This document shows positions 1 through 8,039 of a DNA stretch of 64,000 nt, piece by piece. The notes beneath the pieces are model-generated. The model saw only the letters and a program-made list of their open reading frames with translations, searched no databases and was not told where the DNA came from. Origin of the DNA: Micromonospora purpureochromogenes (lineage in GTDB: Bacteria > Actinomycetota > Actinomycetes > Mycobacteriales > Micromonosporaceae). A program made the position numbers and the translations under genes. Where the stretch lies: contig NZ_LT607410.1 in the NCBI RefSeq assembly GCF_900091515.1, forward strand, positions 3,534,001 through 3,598,000, read 5' to 3'. Within the stretch, counting starts at the first letter, position 1. Every line of letters begins with the position of its first letter.

Positions 1-582
1 GGGGAGCCGGGGCTGCTGCGTACCGCCGTGGCCGCGGTCCTGGCCGCCACACCCGGTTTCGAGGTGGCCGGTCAGTGCGATCCGGCCGAGGGCGTCGCGG
101 AGGCGGTCGCGGCCGCGCGGCCCGACCTGGCCCTGGTCGACCTCGACGCGGTGCGGGACGCCTCGGCCCTGACCGGACGCCTGCACGCCCGGTCGCCGGA
201 ATGCGCGGTGGTCGTGCTGACCTCCCGGCGCACCGCGCGGGTGCTTCGGCGGGCGCTCGGTGCCCGGGTGCGCGGGGTCATCGCCAAGGACGTGCCGCCG
301 GAGGAGTTGATCGACCACCTCCGCGCGATCGCCGACGGGCAGTTGATGATCGATTCGTTGACCGCGCTGGCCGCGCTCGACGCGGCGGTGAACCCGCTCA
401 GCGAGCGGGAACGGGAGGTCGCTGCCGCCGCCGCCCGGGGGCTGCGCACGAAGGAGATCGCCGCCCGGCTCCACCTGGCCCCGGGCACCGTCCGGAACCA
501 CGTGTCGACCCTGTTGCGCAAGACGGGCGGGCGGAGCCGGTGGGACGCGATCCAGCGCGCCCAGGATGCCGGCTGGATCTGA
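1..582 (+). CDS. LuxR/NarL-family response regulator, 5'-truncated by the window edge
   Basis: The reading frame is open from base 1, and the first codons (GEPGLLRTAV) match the beta1/alpha1 region of a receiver domain, so the true start lies left of the window. The receiver keeps the phospho-acceptor region (LVDLD, about codon 50) and the lysine in VIAKDVPPEEL. The C-terminal LuxR helix-turn-helix begins at NPLSERERE and ends in the usual GWI. It resembles DesR/RamR-type regulators of actinomycete morphogenetic peptide loci. A second regulator of the same layout follows 112 bp downstream, and both face the SapB-type cluster. Function as its activator is inferred from position only. Confidence 0.85.
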   Translation, partial: GEPGLLRTAVAAVLAATPGFEVAGQCDPAEGVAEAVAAARPDLALVDLDAVRDASALTGRLHARSPECAVVVLTSRRTARVLRRALGARVRGVIAKDVPPEELIDHLRAIADGQLMIDSLTALAALDAAVNPLSEREREVAAAAARGLRTKEIAARLHLAPGTVRNHVSTLLRKTGGRSRWDAIQRAQDAGWI

Positions 583-694
583 CGACACGCGGACCGGGGT
601 GTCGCGCCAGAGGTGATTTCAATAGGATTCCTGACCGTGCGTCATCGTTCGCGCACGGCACGTCAGCAACGGGGGTTGATGACGGGGAGTCTGC

Positions 695-1321
695 ATGGTC
701 CGCACCCTGCTCGCGCTCAAGGGCGCACTCGTCCGCGGCGCGCTCGCCCGACTGCTCGACGCCGAGGACGACATCGACGTCGTCGGCGAGGCGGACACGC
801 CGGACGAGCTGCGATCCGCCCTGCGAGCCGAGCGTCCCGACGTCGCCGTCGTGGACGGCGACCTGGTCACGGCGGACCAGCTCTGCGACCTGGCGTCCGA
901 CCGGCCCGCCAGCGGTCCGGACGGCGGCCCGCCCGGGCGGCTGCTGGTCCTGGTCCAGCAGCGCCGTGCCGCCCGGCTCGGTCCCGTGCTCGCCGAACAC
1001 AGCCGACGGATCGGCTTCCTCAGCCACGACGTGGCCCCCGGGCGGATCGTCGAGGGCGTCCGGCAGCTCGCCGACGGCCAGGTGGTGCTCGACCCCGACC
1101 TGGTGGTCGCGGCGCTGGCGGTCGTCGACAGCCCGCTGACCCCGCGTGAGCGGGAGGTGCTCGACGTGGCGGCCGAGGGCCACCCGGTACGGGACATCGC
1201 GGAGCGCCTGGTGCTGTCCGCCGGGACGGTCCGCAACCACCTGTCGCGGATCATGGCGAAGACCGGGGCGCGTACCCGGCTGGAAGCGGTGCGGATCGCC
1301 CGGGAGTCGGGCTGGATCTGA
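695..1321 (+). CDS. RamR-like LuxR-family regulator with a degenerate receiver domain
   Basis: A 208-residue protein with a receiver-like N-terminus and a LuxR helix-turn-helix (SPLTPREREV through RNHLSRIMAKTG). The receiver looks non-canonical. The acidic pair expected after beta1 is replaced (MVRTLLALKGALVRG, where relatives read AED). The Thr/Ser switch after beta4 is QQ, and the conserved Lys after beta5 is Ser (GFLSHDV). Only the aspartate in VVDGD is kept. This suggests phosphorylation-independent control, as seen in other atypical NarL-type regulators. Its position beside a ramCSAB-like locus makes it the likeliest RamR equivalent. The last 71 bp overlap the 3' end of the convergent ABC gene. 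Start ATG chosen from the domain boundary. Confidence 0.85.
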   Translation: MVRTLLALKGALVRGALARLLDAEDDIDVVGEADTPDELRSALRAERPDVAVVDGDLVTADQLCDLASDRPASGPDGGPPGRLLVLVQQRRAARLGPVLAEHSRRIGFLSHDVAPGRIVEGVRQLADGQVVLDPDLVVAALAVVDSPLTPREREVLDVAAEGHPVRDIAERLVLSAGTVRNHLSRIMAKTGARTRLEAVRIARESGWI

Positions 1322-3023
1322 GCAGGTCCGCCTCCCCGTAGCCGACCAGTTCCCGGTACGCGGCCGAGCGGTCCAGCAGGCCCCGGTGGCTGTCGAGCAG
1401 CGCGACCCGCCCGTCGAGCAGCAGCACCCGGCGGGCGCGCAGCGCCGAGCTGACCCGGTGCGCGATGACCACCAGCGTGCCGGGCCGGTCGGCGAAGGCC
1501 TCCTCCAGCCGCGCCTCGGTCGCCGGGTCCAGGTGGCAGGTCGCCTCGTCGAGGATCATCAGGGGCGCGGGGGAGAGCCAGGCGCGCAGCAGCGCCAGCT
1601 GCTGACGTTCCCCGGCGGAGAGGTCCGCCGGGCGCAGCGTCGCGTCGTAGCCGCCGAGCCGGTCCACCAACCCGGTCAGCCCGAGCCGGGTCGCCGCCCG
1701 GGTGATCGCCGGGTCCGGCAGGTCGGGCCGCAGGTACGTCAGGTTCTCCCGCACCGTGCCGGTGAAGACGTACGCCTCCTGCGGGATCAGGACGCGCCGG
1801 CCGGCCAGCTCCGCCGGCGTGGCGCCGGCCACCGGCAGCCCGCCGACGCGCACCGTGCCGGCCTGCGGCGACAGCACCCCGGCCATCAGCCCGGCCAGGG
1901 TGGACTTGCCGATCCCGCTCGCGCCCACGATCACCAGGTGGTCCCCGGCCGGCACGTCGAGGTCGAGTCCGTCGAGCACCGGGTCGGCGTGCGGGCCGTA
2001 CCGGAAGGTCACCCCGCGCAGGGACAGCGCCGGCGCGGTCTGCCGCGGGACCCGGGCGGTGGCTGGCGCCGGGGGGCGCACCGGGACGTCCGCGCGCAGC
2101 AGCCGGTCGAGGGTGACGGCGAAGCGCAGCCCGCCGGCGGCCACCCCCTGGACGAGGGTGTGCAGGGCGGGTTGCACGCCACGCACGACGTAGACCAGGG
2201 CGCCGAGCACCGCGCCCGGCCCGAGCCCCTGCCGGACCAGCCACGGGATGGCCAGGAGCACCACCGGCACCGGCACCCAGCCGCCCACGGCCAGGGTCAA
2301 GCCCCGGGTGGCGGCCATGGTGGCCAACCGTCGCTCCACCCGCGCCTGGTCGTCGACGTACCCGCCGACCCAGCGGGTGGTCCGGTCCCGCGCGCCGCTG
2401 ACTGTGACGTCGCGATGACCGGCGACGGCGGTGACCGCGACCCGGCCCAGCCGCTCGTCGGCCAGCACGTACTGCCGCTGCCGGGCGATCATCGCCGGCA
2501 GGGCCGCCGCGAACAGCCCCAGGCCGGCCAGCACCGGCACGGTCACCAGCAACGCGACCGGCGCGGCCAGGGAGAACAGGCCGACGACGGCGGCGCCGGC
2601 GGCGAACAGGAAGCCGCGCACCACCATCAACAGGCCGGCGTAGGTGTCCCGCACCATCTCGACCTGGTGGGTCAGCCGGGCCACCGCCGCGTCGTCGCCG
2701 CGACCACCCGTCGCGCCGGCCAGCGCGCCGACGACCACCCGGCGCAGCAGATCGTCGCGGAACGGCTCCACCACGTCTCCGAGCAGCGCGTACGCCCGGT
2801 TGGTGCCCACCGCGCCGACGAGCACGGCGGCCGCGAGCAGGCCCAACCAGAGCAGCCCGGTCGCCGGGCGCCCGGCCAGGAAGCCGTCGTCGACGGCCCG
2901 CGCGGTGAGCAGCCCGGCCAGCCCCGCCGGCAACGCCTCGGCCACCGACCAGCCCGCCAACCGGCACAGCTCGGCGCGGCGCGCCCGCAGCGCGGCCCGG
3001 GTCACCTCGCCGACCGCGCTCAC
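1251..3023 (-). CDS. ramB: ABC exporter half-transporter (RamB-type), lanthipeptide export
   Basis: A 590-residue TMD-NBD fusion. The N-terminal part holds about six hydrophobic helices. The nucleotide-binding domain has Walker A GASGIGKST, signature LSAGERQQLALLRA, Walker B LMILDEATCHLD with the catalytic Glu, and the H-loop AHR. The GTG start at 3023 overlaps the stop of the upstream ABC gene by four bases, so the two are translationally coupled and probably form a heterodimer. By analogy with ramA/ramB of Streptomyces coelicolor, it should export the leader-cleaved class III lanthipeptide. An open frame continues upstream of the chosen start but lies inside the partner gene. The 3' end converges with and overlaps the LuxR gene. 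Confidence 0.9.
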   Translation of the reverse strand: MSAVGEVTRAALRARRAELCRLAGWSVAEALPAGLAGLLTARAVDDGFLAGRPATGLLWLGLLAAAVLVGAVGTNRAYALLGDVVEPFRDDLLRRVVVGALAGATGGRGDDAAVARLTHQVEMVRDTYAGLLMVVRGFLFAAGAAVVGLFSLAAPVALLVTVPVLAGLGLFAAALPAMIARQRQYVLADERLGRVAVTAVAGHRDVTVSGARDRTTRWVGGYVDDQARVERRLATMAATRGLTLAVGGWVPVPVVLLAIPWLVRQGLGPGAVLGALVYVVRGVQPALHTLVQGVAAGGLRFAVTLDRLLRADVPVRPPAPATARVPRQTAPALSLRGVTFRYGPHADPVLDGLDLDVPAGDHLVIVGASGIGKSTLAGLMAGVLSPQAGTVRVGGLPVAGATPAELAGRRVLIPQEAYVFTGTVRENLTYLRPDLPDPAITRAATRLGLTGLVDRLGGYDATLRPADLSAGERQQLALLRAWLSPAPLMILDEATCHLDPATEARLEEAFADRPGTLVVIAHRVSSALRARRVLLLDGRVALLDSHRGLLDRSAAYRELVGYGEADLLRSSPTPGRSAPLPAGYAPRSSP

Positions 3024-4687
3024 GCCCGGAACACCGCCCGGTAGTCGGGGTCGTCCCAGAGCACCCGGTGCGGGCCGACCGCGCGGACCCGCCCACCGTC
3101 CACCCAGGCCACCAGGTCCGCCCGCGCGGCCATGCCGACCCGGTGGCTGACCACGATCCGGGTACGCCGGTCGCCCGGCCCGGTCAGCGTCCGGGTCACC
3201 CGGTACTCGGTGACGGTGTCCAGGCTGGACGTGGCGTCGTCGAGGACCAGCAGCCGTCCGGCGCGCAGCGCGCGGGCCAGCCCGAGCCGCTGCCGTTCGC
3301 CGCCCGACATGGCGACCTCGGCCAGCGGCGTGCGCCAGCGTTCGGGCAGTCGCTCGACGAAGTCGTGGATGGCCGCCGCCCTGCTCACCGGCACCGGGTC
3401 GGCGCCGCACCCGACCGCCTCGCCGACCGTGTCACCGACCAGCACCGGCCGCTCGAACCCGTAGCCCACCGCCGCGTGCAGCGCCGCCGGGGCCAGCTCG
3501 GTCAGCGGCACGCCGTCCAGGCGTACCTCGCCGGAGTCCGGGTCCCGCAGTCGTCCGGCGACGGCGGCGAGCAGCGACTTGCCCGCCCCGGACGGCCCGA
3601 CGACGACGAGCAGCGTCCCGCCGGGGATCCGCAGGTCGACCCGGTCGAGCAGCAGACGCCCGTCGTCGCCCCGCACGCTCACCTCCCGCAGCTCCAGCTC
3701 GCCCGGTCCGGGAGGCAGCCTCCGGGTGCCGTACCGGCGGACCGGGTCACCGAGCACGTCGGCCGCGCGCCGGCAGCCGGCCCGTACCCGGACCGCCTTG
3801 TTCAGGGCGCCGACCACGGTGCCCAGGCCGGCGCCGAGCGCCGCGTACTGCAGGGCGGCCAGCAGCTCGCCGGGGGTCATCCGCCCGGCGGCCAGCGACA
3901 GCCCGCCGACGGCGACGACGGCCAGTTGCAGCAACGGGTTGACCACCGCGCCGCGGGTCGCCGCGCCCGCCAGCACGGTCCAGGTCCGCGCGCCGTGCGC
4001 GCGCAGCGCGGCGACCGGCGTCAGCACCCGCGCGACCTCCAGGTCGGCGGTGCCGGCGGCGGCGATGGTCCGCGCCCCGGCGAGCGCCTCCACCATCCGG
4101 CCGGCGAGTTCCCCCTGCGCCTGCTGGTAGCCGGCGACCGCGGCCGAGGCGTCGGCGACGAAGCTGCGCAGCAGCACGCCGAGCAGCAGGAGCCCCACCA
4201 CGAAGGTGAGGCCCAGCCACGGGTCGATCAGGGTGAGCGCCACCAGACTGCCCAGCGGCGGCAGCAGCACCGTGCCGGCCAGCACGACGGTCGGGGCGGC
4301 CTGCCCGGCGTCGGCCACCTGGCCCACCAGCCGGCCCACCAGGTCGCCCACCGGACGGCGGGCGGCGATCCGCGGATCGAGGGCGAAGATGTGTCGGGCC
4401 AGCGCGTGCCGCAGCCCGGCCACCGAACGGGCGGTGGCCGCGCCCGTGCCGTAGTCCCGTACCGCGCCGGTGGTGACCAGCACGGCGATCAGCCCGACCA
4501 CCGCGGCGAGCCAGTGACCGGACGAGGCGCCCGGCGCCGTACCGACGGCGGCGTCGACCGCGCGGCCGAGGGTCGCGGGCAGTGCCAGCTCGGCGGCCAC
4601 GCCGACCACGGCGACCACGGCCAGCACCGGGGTCCACCAGCCGGCGGACCCGACGGTACGCAGCAGGAGCCGGTCGGCCGGGGTCAT
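3020..4687 (-). CDS. ramA: ABC exporter half-transporter (RamA-type), lanthipeptide export
   Basis: A 555-residue TMD-NBD fusion, start ATG at 4687 behind a GAGAGG ribosome-binding site. The ATPase has Walker A GPSGAGKS, signature MSGGERQRLGLARAL, Walker B LLVLDDATSSLD and the H-loop SHR. The residue after the Walker B aspartate is Asp rather than the usual catalytic Glu, whereas its partner keeps Glu. This is typical of heterodimeric exporters with one degenerate ATP site. The gene follows the two precursor genes, separated from them by a strong GC hairpin. Its stop overlaps the start of the second transporter gene. The substrate is inferred to be the SapB-like peptide. Confidence 0.9.
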   Translation of the reverse strand: MTPADRLLLRTVGSAGWWTPVLAVVAVVGVAAELALPATLGRAVDAAVGTAPGASSGHWLAAVVGLIAVLVTTGAVRDYGTGAATARSVAGLRHALARHIFALDPRIAARRPVGDLVGRLVGQVADAGQAAPTVVLAGTVLLPPLGSLVALTLIDPWLGLTFVVGLLLLGVLLRSFVADASAAVAGYQQAQGELAGRMVEALAGARTIAAAGTADLEVARVLTPVAALRAHGARTWTVLAGAATRGAVVNPLLQLAVVAVGGLSLAAGRMTPGELLAALQYAALGAGLGTVVGALNKAVRVRAGCRRAADVLGDPVRRYGTRRLPPGPGELELREVSVRGDDGRLLLDRVDLRIPGGTLLVVVGPSGAGKSLLAAVAGRLRDPDSGEVRLDGVPLTELAPAALHAAVGYGFERPVLVGDTVGEAVGCGADPVPVSRAAAIHDFVERLPERWRTPLAEVAMSGGERQRLGLARALRAGRLLVLDDATSSLDTVTEYRVTRTLTGPGDRRTRIVVSHRVGMAARADLVAWVDGGRVRAVGPHRVLWDDPDYRAVFRA

Positions 4688-4706
4688 CACACCTCTCTCA
4701 CGCCGC

Positions 4707-4738
4707 GGCCCCGGACCGGCGTGAGCCGGCCCGGGGCC
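4707..4738 (-). terminator. Intercistronic hairpin between precursor and transporter genes
   Basis: A 14-base arm (4707-4720) and a 14-base arm (4725-4738) pair around a GTGA loop with a single A/C mismatch. The hairpin lies 15 bp after the stop of the second precursor and 20 bp before the first ABC gene. There is no T-tract. A partial terminator or processing hairpin here would keep precursor transcript in excess of transporter transcript, a known arrangement in lantibiotic operons. The role is inferred. Confidence 0.6.
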
Positions 4739-4752
4739 AGGCGAACTGATCG

Positions 4753-4872
4753 TCAGTGGCAGGTGGTGATGCTCAGCGAGCTGTCGCCGCAGAGCAGCAG
4801 GCTGGCCTGGCTGCCGCCACCGGTGCGCTCGGCGGCCGGCAGTTCCATTCCCTGGAGGTCGAGCAGAGCCAT
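4753..4872 (-). CDS. ramS: Class III lanthipeptide precursor, SapB/AmfS-like, copy 2
   Basis: A 39-residue peptide. The leader carries LLDLQ, the class III synthetase recognition motif, then GMELPAAERTGGG. The core SQASLLLCGDSSLSITTC followed by His contains two Ser-x-x-Ser-x3-Cys motifs (SQASLLLC and SSLSITTC), so two labionin/lanthionine rings are expected. The core is nearly the same as SapB of Streptomyces coelicolor. ATG at 4872 sits behind AAAGAGGAACC. It differs from copy 1 only in a silent GGA/GGG change and the last residue (His versus Lys). It lies downstream of copy 1 and upstream of the exporter genes on the same strand. Too short for routine gene callers. Confidence 0.95.
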   Translation of the reverse strand: MALLDLQGMELPAAERTGGGSQASLLLCGDSSLSITTCH

Positions 4873-4943
4873 GTCGGTTCCTCTTTCTCTCGTGATGCGG
4901 ATCTGGGCTTGGTCGGGTGGTCATCGGGTCGACGACCGCCACT

Positions 4944-5063
4944 TCACTTGCAGGTGGTGATGCTCAGCGAGCTGTCGCCGCAGAGCAGCAGGCTGGCCTG
5001 GCTGCCGCCACCGGTGCGCTCGGCGGCCGGCAGTTCCATCCCCTGGAGGTCGAGCAGAGCCAT
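4944..5063 (-). CDS. ramS: Class III lanthipeptide precursor, SapB/AmfS-like, copy 1
   Basis: A 39-residue precursor nearly identical to copy 2, ending TTCK instead of TTCH. It has the leader motif LLDLQ and core SQASLLLCGDSSLSITTC, with two Ser-x-x-Ser-x3-Cys ring motifs. It has the stronger ribosome-binding site of the two (AAGGAGGTG, 8 bases before ATG at 5063). It lies 71 bp downstream of the synthetase stop. The last residue is outside both rings, so the two products should differ only by a basic versus imidazole C-terminus. Role: precursor of a hydrophobic surfactant peptide that assists aerial hyphae, known for SapB and inferred here. Confidence 0.95.
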   Translation of the reverse strand: MALLDLQGMELPAAERTGGGSQASLLLCGDSSLSITTCK

Positions 5064-5134
5064 GTCGTTGCACCTCCTTCCACATGAGTAGGGTCCGTCG
5101 GCCCCGGGGTGACCCGGGGAGCTTCGTGGGCCGG

Positions 5135-7792
5135 TCAGCCGGCCGATCCCGCCGGCGTCGCGGTCGGCAGCGGCCTCAGGTCCGGCCGCGGCCCCGCCTC
5201 CGACGGCGGCCTCGCGTCCGGCAGCGGCGTCAGGAACGGCAGCCGGGTCGCCTCCGCCGGTCGGGTCGCCGCGAGGGCGGTGAGCACGCCGGCGGTGCCG
5301 GTGGCCAGGTCCATGGAGAGCCGCAGCAGCTGGTCACCGGGGAAGGCGGTCAGCCCCCGGTACGGCAGGGCGTGCCAGCTCAACAGCCGGGCCTGCTGCC
5401 GCGCCGCGTCGTACTCACCCCGCCCGGCCAGGTAGGTGACGATCCCCGCCCGCCCGGCGAAGAGGCCGGACTGGGCGTAGAACGGGAAGTCGGCGCAGCG
5501 CCGGATCGCCGCCGCCGCGGTCTCGAACTGCTGGTCCGGGCGGTGGCGCAGGTACTGGTCGAGCACCAGTCCGATGCCGACGCTGCCCTCGGCGAGGTAC
5601 GGCATGGTCCGCCAACCCTCGTTGACCTCCAGGTGGCCGGCGTCGCGCTGCACGCACCGGCGCAGGTCCTGGCGCAGCGCGGTGGCGGCGTGGTCGAGCA
5701 GCACCGGGTCGCGGTCGACCTCGTACCTGCGCAGCAGCATCAGCGCCACCCCGGCCCCGCCCCGGGTCAGTCCCGCGTACGGGTGCCGGCCACCGCTGAC
5801 CTCGGCGACCGAGTCGACGTCGCCGAGCCGCTCGACGACCAGGTCGACCGCCTGCCGAGCCGCGTCGGCGTACCGCCGCTCGCCGGTGAGTCCGGCGAAG
5901 TGGGTCAGGTTCAGCGCGACGCCGGAGAGGCCGCCCATCAGGTCGTTGCCCAGCTCCGTCCACGGCTGGTCCAGGCAGAGGTCGAGCAACCGCAGCGCCT
6001 CGTCGCGGTGCCCGAGCCGGTCCAGCACGTACGCGATGCCGTGCAGCCCGTCGTAGAAGCCGAGCCGGCTGCCGGAGGCGGGTTCGCGTACCCGGTCGAT
6101 CAGCCACCGCTCGTGTTCCCGCTCGGTGGACGCGCCGCTCGCGCGCAACGCCCACAGCACCCCGGCCGCGCCGTGGGCGAGGTTCAGCCCGCCGTCGCTG
6201 CCGGTGAACTGCCGGATGTCGCCGGGAAAGAGCCGGTCGTCGCGGTGCGGGGTGGCGCTGGCGGCGATCGCGCCGGCGAGGCGGTCGCGCAGTCCCGGCC
6301 AGTCGTCCGGGTCGATCCGGACGGCACCGCTGGTGCCCGCCGGCGCCGCGGCCCGTTCGTCCGGTGCCCCGGCGTGACCGTCCGGCGCCTCGGCCCGGCC
6401 GCCGACGATCACGGCGACGGTCTCGTCGAGCAGGTCGCGGGGCACGGGGAAGTTCTCGGCCACCACGTCGGCCAGGTGCGCCGCCTTCTCCGGGGCGAGC
6501 CGCAGCATCGCCGTCAGCGGCAGGAACAGCGCCAGCCGCAGGCAGGCCAGGGCGTACCGGTCGACGTCCAGGCCGGTGCGGTCGCGCGGGGCGGCGAAGG
6601 CCTGGTTGCGCAGCGCCGGCCGGCCCGCCGCGTCGGCGGGCGCGGCGACCTCGAAGTCGACCAGCGTGGCGGTCCCGTCGTCGCCGACCAGGATGTTGAA
6701 CATGTGCAGGTCGCCGTAGACGATCCCGTGGGCGTGGATGGCGTCCACCGCCTCGGTCACCTGCCGGTGCACGTCCAACGCCCAGCGGGTGTACGCGGCG
6801 CGGTCGGCGTCGAGGTGGACCAGCGGGTAGCGCTCCACCACCAGCTGGTTGAGCGGGCGGCCCTCGACGAACGCCAGGGCCAGGAACTCGTGCCCGCCGA
6901 AGCTGAACTCGTCGTCCACCCGCACCAGGTGCGGCACGTCCGCGAGCTGCCGCAGCACCTCGGCCTCCCGCCGCAGCCGGGTCACCGCGTCCGCGCCGGT
7001 GGCGTCCAGTCCCGCGTACGGTCGGGCCTCCTTCAACACCACCCGGTCCCCGGTGCGGGTGTCCCGGGCCTCGTACAGGCCGCCGCCGTTGGAGAAGTGG
7101 ATCACCTTCTCGATCCGGTACGGCAGCTCGGTGGTGCTCGCCGCGTTGCGGGCGGCCAGGTGCGGGGCGAGGAAGTCGGGCAGGGTGACCCACTCCGGGA
7201 CGTGGAAGACCGGGTCACGGCGGTCCGGCACCAGGCTGCCGCTCGCGTCCTCGATGGCCGGCACCACCTGCCCGTCTGGGGAGAGGCAGTACCGGGCGGC
7301 GAAGCCGCCGTAGCGCAGGTAGACCGGCCCGTCGCCGTAGCGCAGGTCGCTGAGGATGTACGGCCCCTGCTCGCCGTCGAGCAGCGCCGCGAGTTCCTTG
7401 GCGGTCAGCTCCAGCTCGGCGTCGTCGCGCGGGTAGACGGTGATGAACTTGCCGCTGCCGGCACGGCGGGCGTACTTGCTGTTGCGCATGAGCAGCATCC
7501 GCGGCCCGCGCAGGTGCTTGAACGGGATGCCGCGTGGCTGGCAGTAGTCCATCACCCGGGTCAGCACCCGTTCGGCGTTGTCCAGCCGGGCCGACACGTG
7601 GATCTTCCAACCCTGCCGGGGGAGCGAGCCGTCGACCGGACCGTGGATCAACCAGTCGTCCTTGACCTCGCACTCCCAGCCGGCCGGCACCGGGCGGTCC
7701 GTCGCGTAGCCGGCGACCACGGTGCTCGCACTGGCCAACGAGTCGTAGAAGAGCGGATCGACCGCGCAGTACGAGTCGTACCGTTCATCCAT
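5135..7792 (-). CDS. ramC: Class III lanthipeptide synthetase LanKC (RamC-like)
   Basis: An 885-residue three-domain enzyme. Residues 1-210 form the phosphoSer/Thr lyase domain (FKHLRG and LLMRNSKYARRAGSGKF). Residues about 225-500 form a Ser/Thr kinase domain with glycine loop FSNGGGLYEA, catalytic Lys254, YGDLHMFN (Asp361, Asn366) and DFE instead of DFG (Asp379). The rest is a LanC-like cyclase with no obvious Cys-Cys-His zinc set, as in class III enzymes. It should phosphorylate precursor Ser residues, eliminate phosphate and form the Cys crosslinks. Start ATG at 7792 is chosen for its GGAGG site and the MDERYDSYCAVDPLFYD N-terminus of the family. The precursors follow directly, so this gene probably heads the operon. 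Confidence 0.95.
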   Translation of the reverse strand: MDERYDSYCAVDPLFYDSLASASTVVAGYATDRPVPAGWECEVKDDWLIHGPVDGSLPRQGWKIHVSARLDNAERVLTRVMDYCQPRGIPFKHLRGPRMLLMRNSKYARRAGSGKFITVYPRDDAELELTAKELAALLDGEQGPYILSDLRYGDGPVYLRYGGFAARYCLSPDGQVVPAIEDASGSLVPDRRDPVFHVPEWVTLPDFLAPHLAARNAASTTELPYRIEKVIHFSNGGGLYEARDTRTGDRVVLKEARPYAGLDATGADAVTRLRREAEVLRQLADVPHLVRVDDEFSFGGHEFLALAFVEGRPLNQLVVERYPLVHLDADRAAYTRWALDVHRQVTEAVDAIHAHGIVYGDLHMFNILVGDDGTATLVDFEVAAPADAAGRPALRNQAFAAPRDRTGLDVDRYALACLRLALFLPLTAMLRLAPEKAAHLADVVAENFPVPRDLLDETVAVIVGGRAEAPDGHAGAPDERAAAPAGTSGAVRIDPDDWPGLRDRLAGAIAASATPHRDDRLFPGDIRQFTGSDGGLNLAHGAAGVLWALRASGASTEREHERWLIDRVREPASGSRLGFYDGLHGIAYVLDRLGHRDEALRLLDLCLDQPWTELGNDLMGGLSGVALNLTHFAGLTGERRYADAARQAVDLVVERLGDVDSVAEVSGGRHPYAGLTRGGAGVALMLLRRYEVDRDPVLLDHAATALRQDLRRCVQRDAGHLEVNEGWRTMPYLAEGSVGIGLVLDQYLRHRPDQQFETAAAAIRRCADFPFYAQSGLFAGRAGIVTYLAGRGEYDAARQQARLLSWHALPYRGLTAFPGDQLLRLSMDLATGTAGVLTALAATRPAEATRLPFLTPLPDARPPSEAGPRPDLRPLPTATPAGSAG

Positions 7793-7995
7793 GTCGCCTG
7801 CCTCCGCCGCCTGATCGGTTGAGGTCCATCCTGCGGACGGCCGAGAGGCGTGCGAAGTGCGATGAGTCATCGATCGGCGGTGAGTTTCCCACCCCGAAGT
7901 CGTGACAACGGCGGAGTTTGAACTCGCGAATACCGCGTGACCAGTGGGGAGGCCGACCGGCGCCGGTGGGCGGCCGGACCGCCGACGGACATGGA

Positions 7996-8025
7996 ACGGG
8001 GGCGGGCCGACCGGCCCGCCCCCGT
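7996..8025 (-). terminator. Rho-independent-like terminator after the MFS gene
   Basis: A perfect 13-bp inverted repeat (7996-8008 and 8013-8025, arm ACGGGGGCGGGCC) with a GACC loop lies 15 bases beyond the MFS stop. It has no T-tract, which is usual in high-GC actinomycetes. It separates the MFS unit from the LanKC promoter region (7793-7995), where I see only a short GAGTT-TG-AACTC inverted repeat at 7914-7925. Confidence 0.75.
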
Positions 8026-8039
8026 CACCGTGGTACCGC

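Larger units (their letters stand above)
4753..5063 (-). repeat. Tandem duplication of the precursor gene
   Basis: Bases 4753-4872 and 4944-5063 are direct repeats of the whole precursor gene in the same orientation. They differ at the silent third base of the glycine codon before MELP and at the final codon. The 71-bp spacers and ribosome-binding sites differ, so the copied unit was little more than the coding sequence. Near identity even at synonymous positions implies a recent duplication or ongoing gene conversion. Confidence 0.9.

Noticed and set aside
619..3096. An 825-codon minus-strand frame through the regulator and exporter region
   Set aside because: Arg/Gly/Ala-rich shadow in another frame of ramB and of the LuxR gene; no domain or ribosome-binding site.
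4753..5063. Direct repeats as a possible CRISPR-like array
   Set aside because: There are only two units of 120 bp, each an intact precursor gene with its own start and stop; this is a gene duplication.
5084..7822. A 912-codon open frame on the plus strand opposite the LanKC synthetase
   Set aside because: Mirror of the GC-rich third positions of the real gene. The translation is Arg/Gly/Val/Gln-rich without domains, while the minus strand encodes a complete three-domain LanKC.
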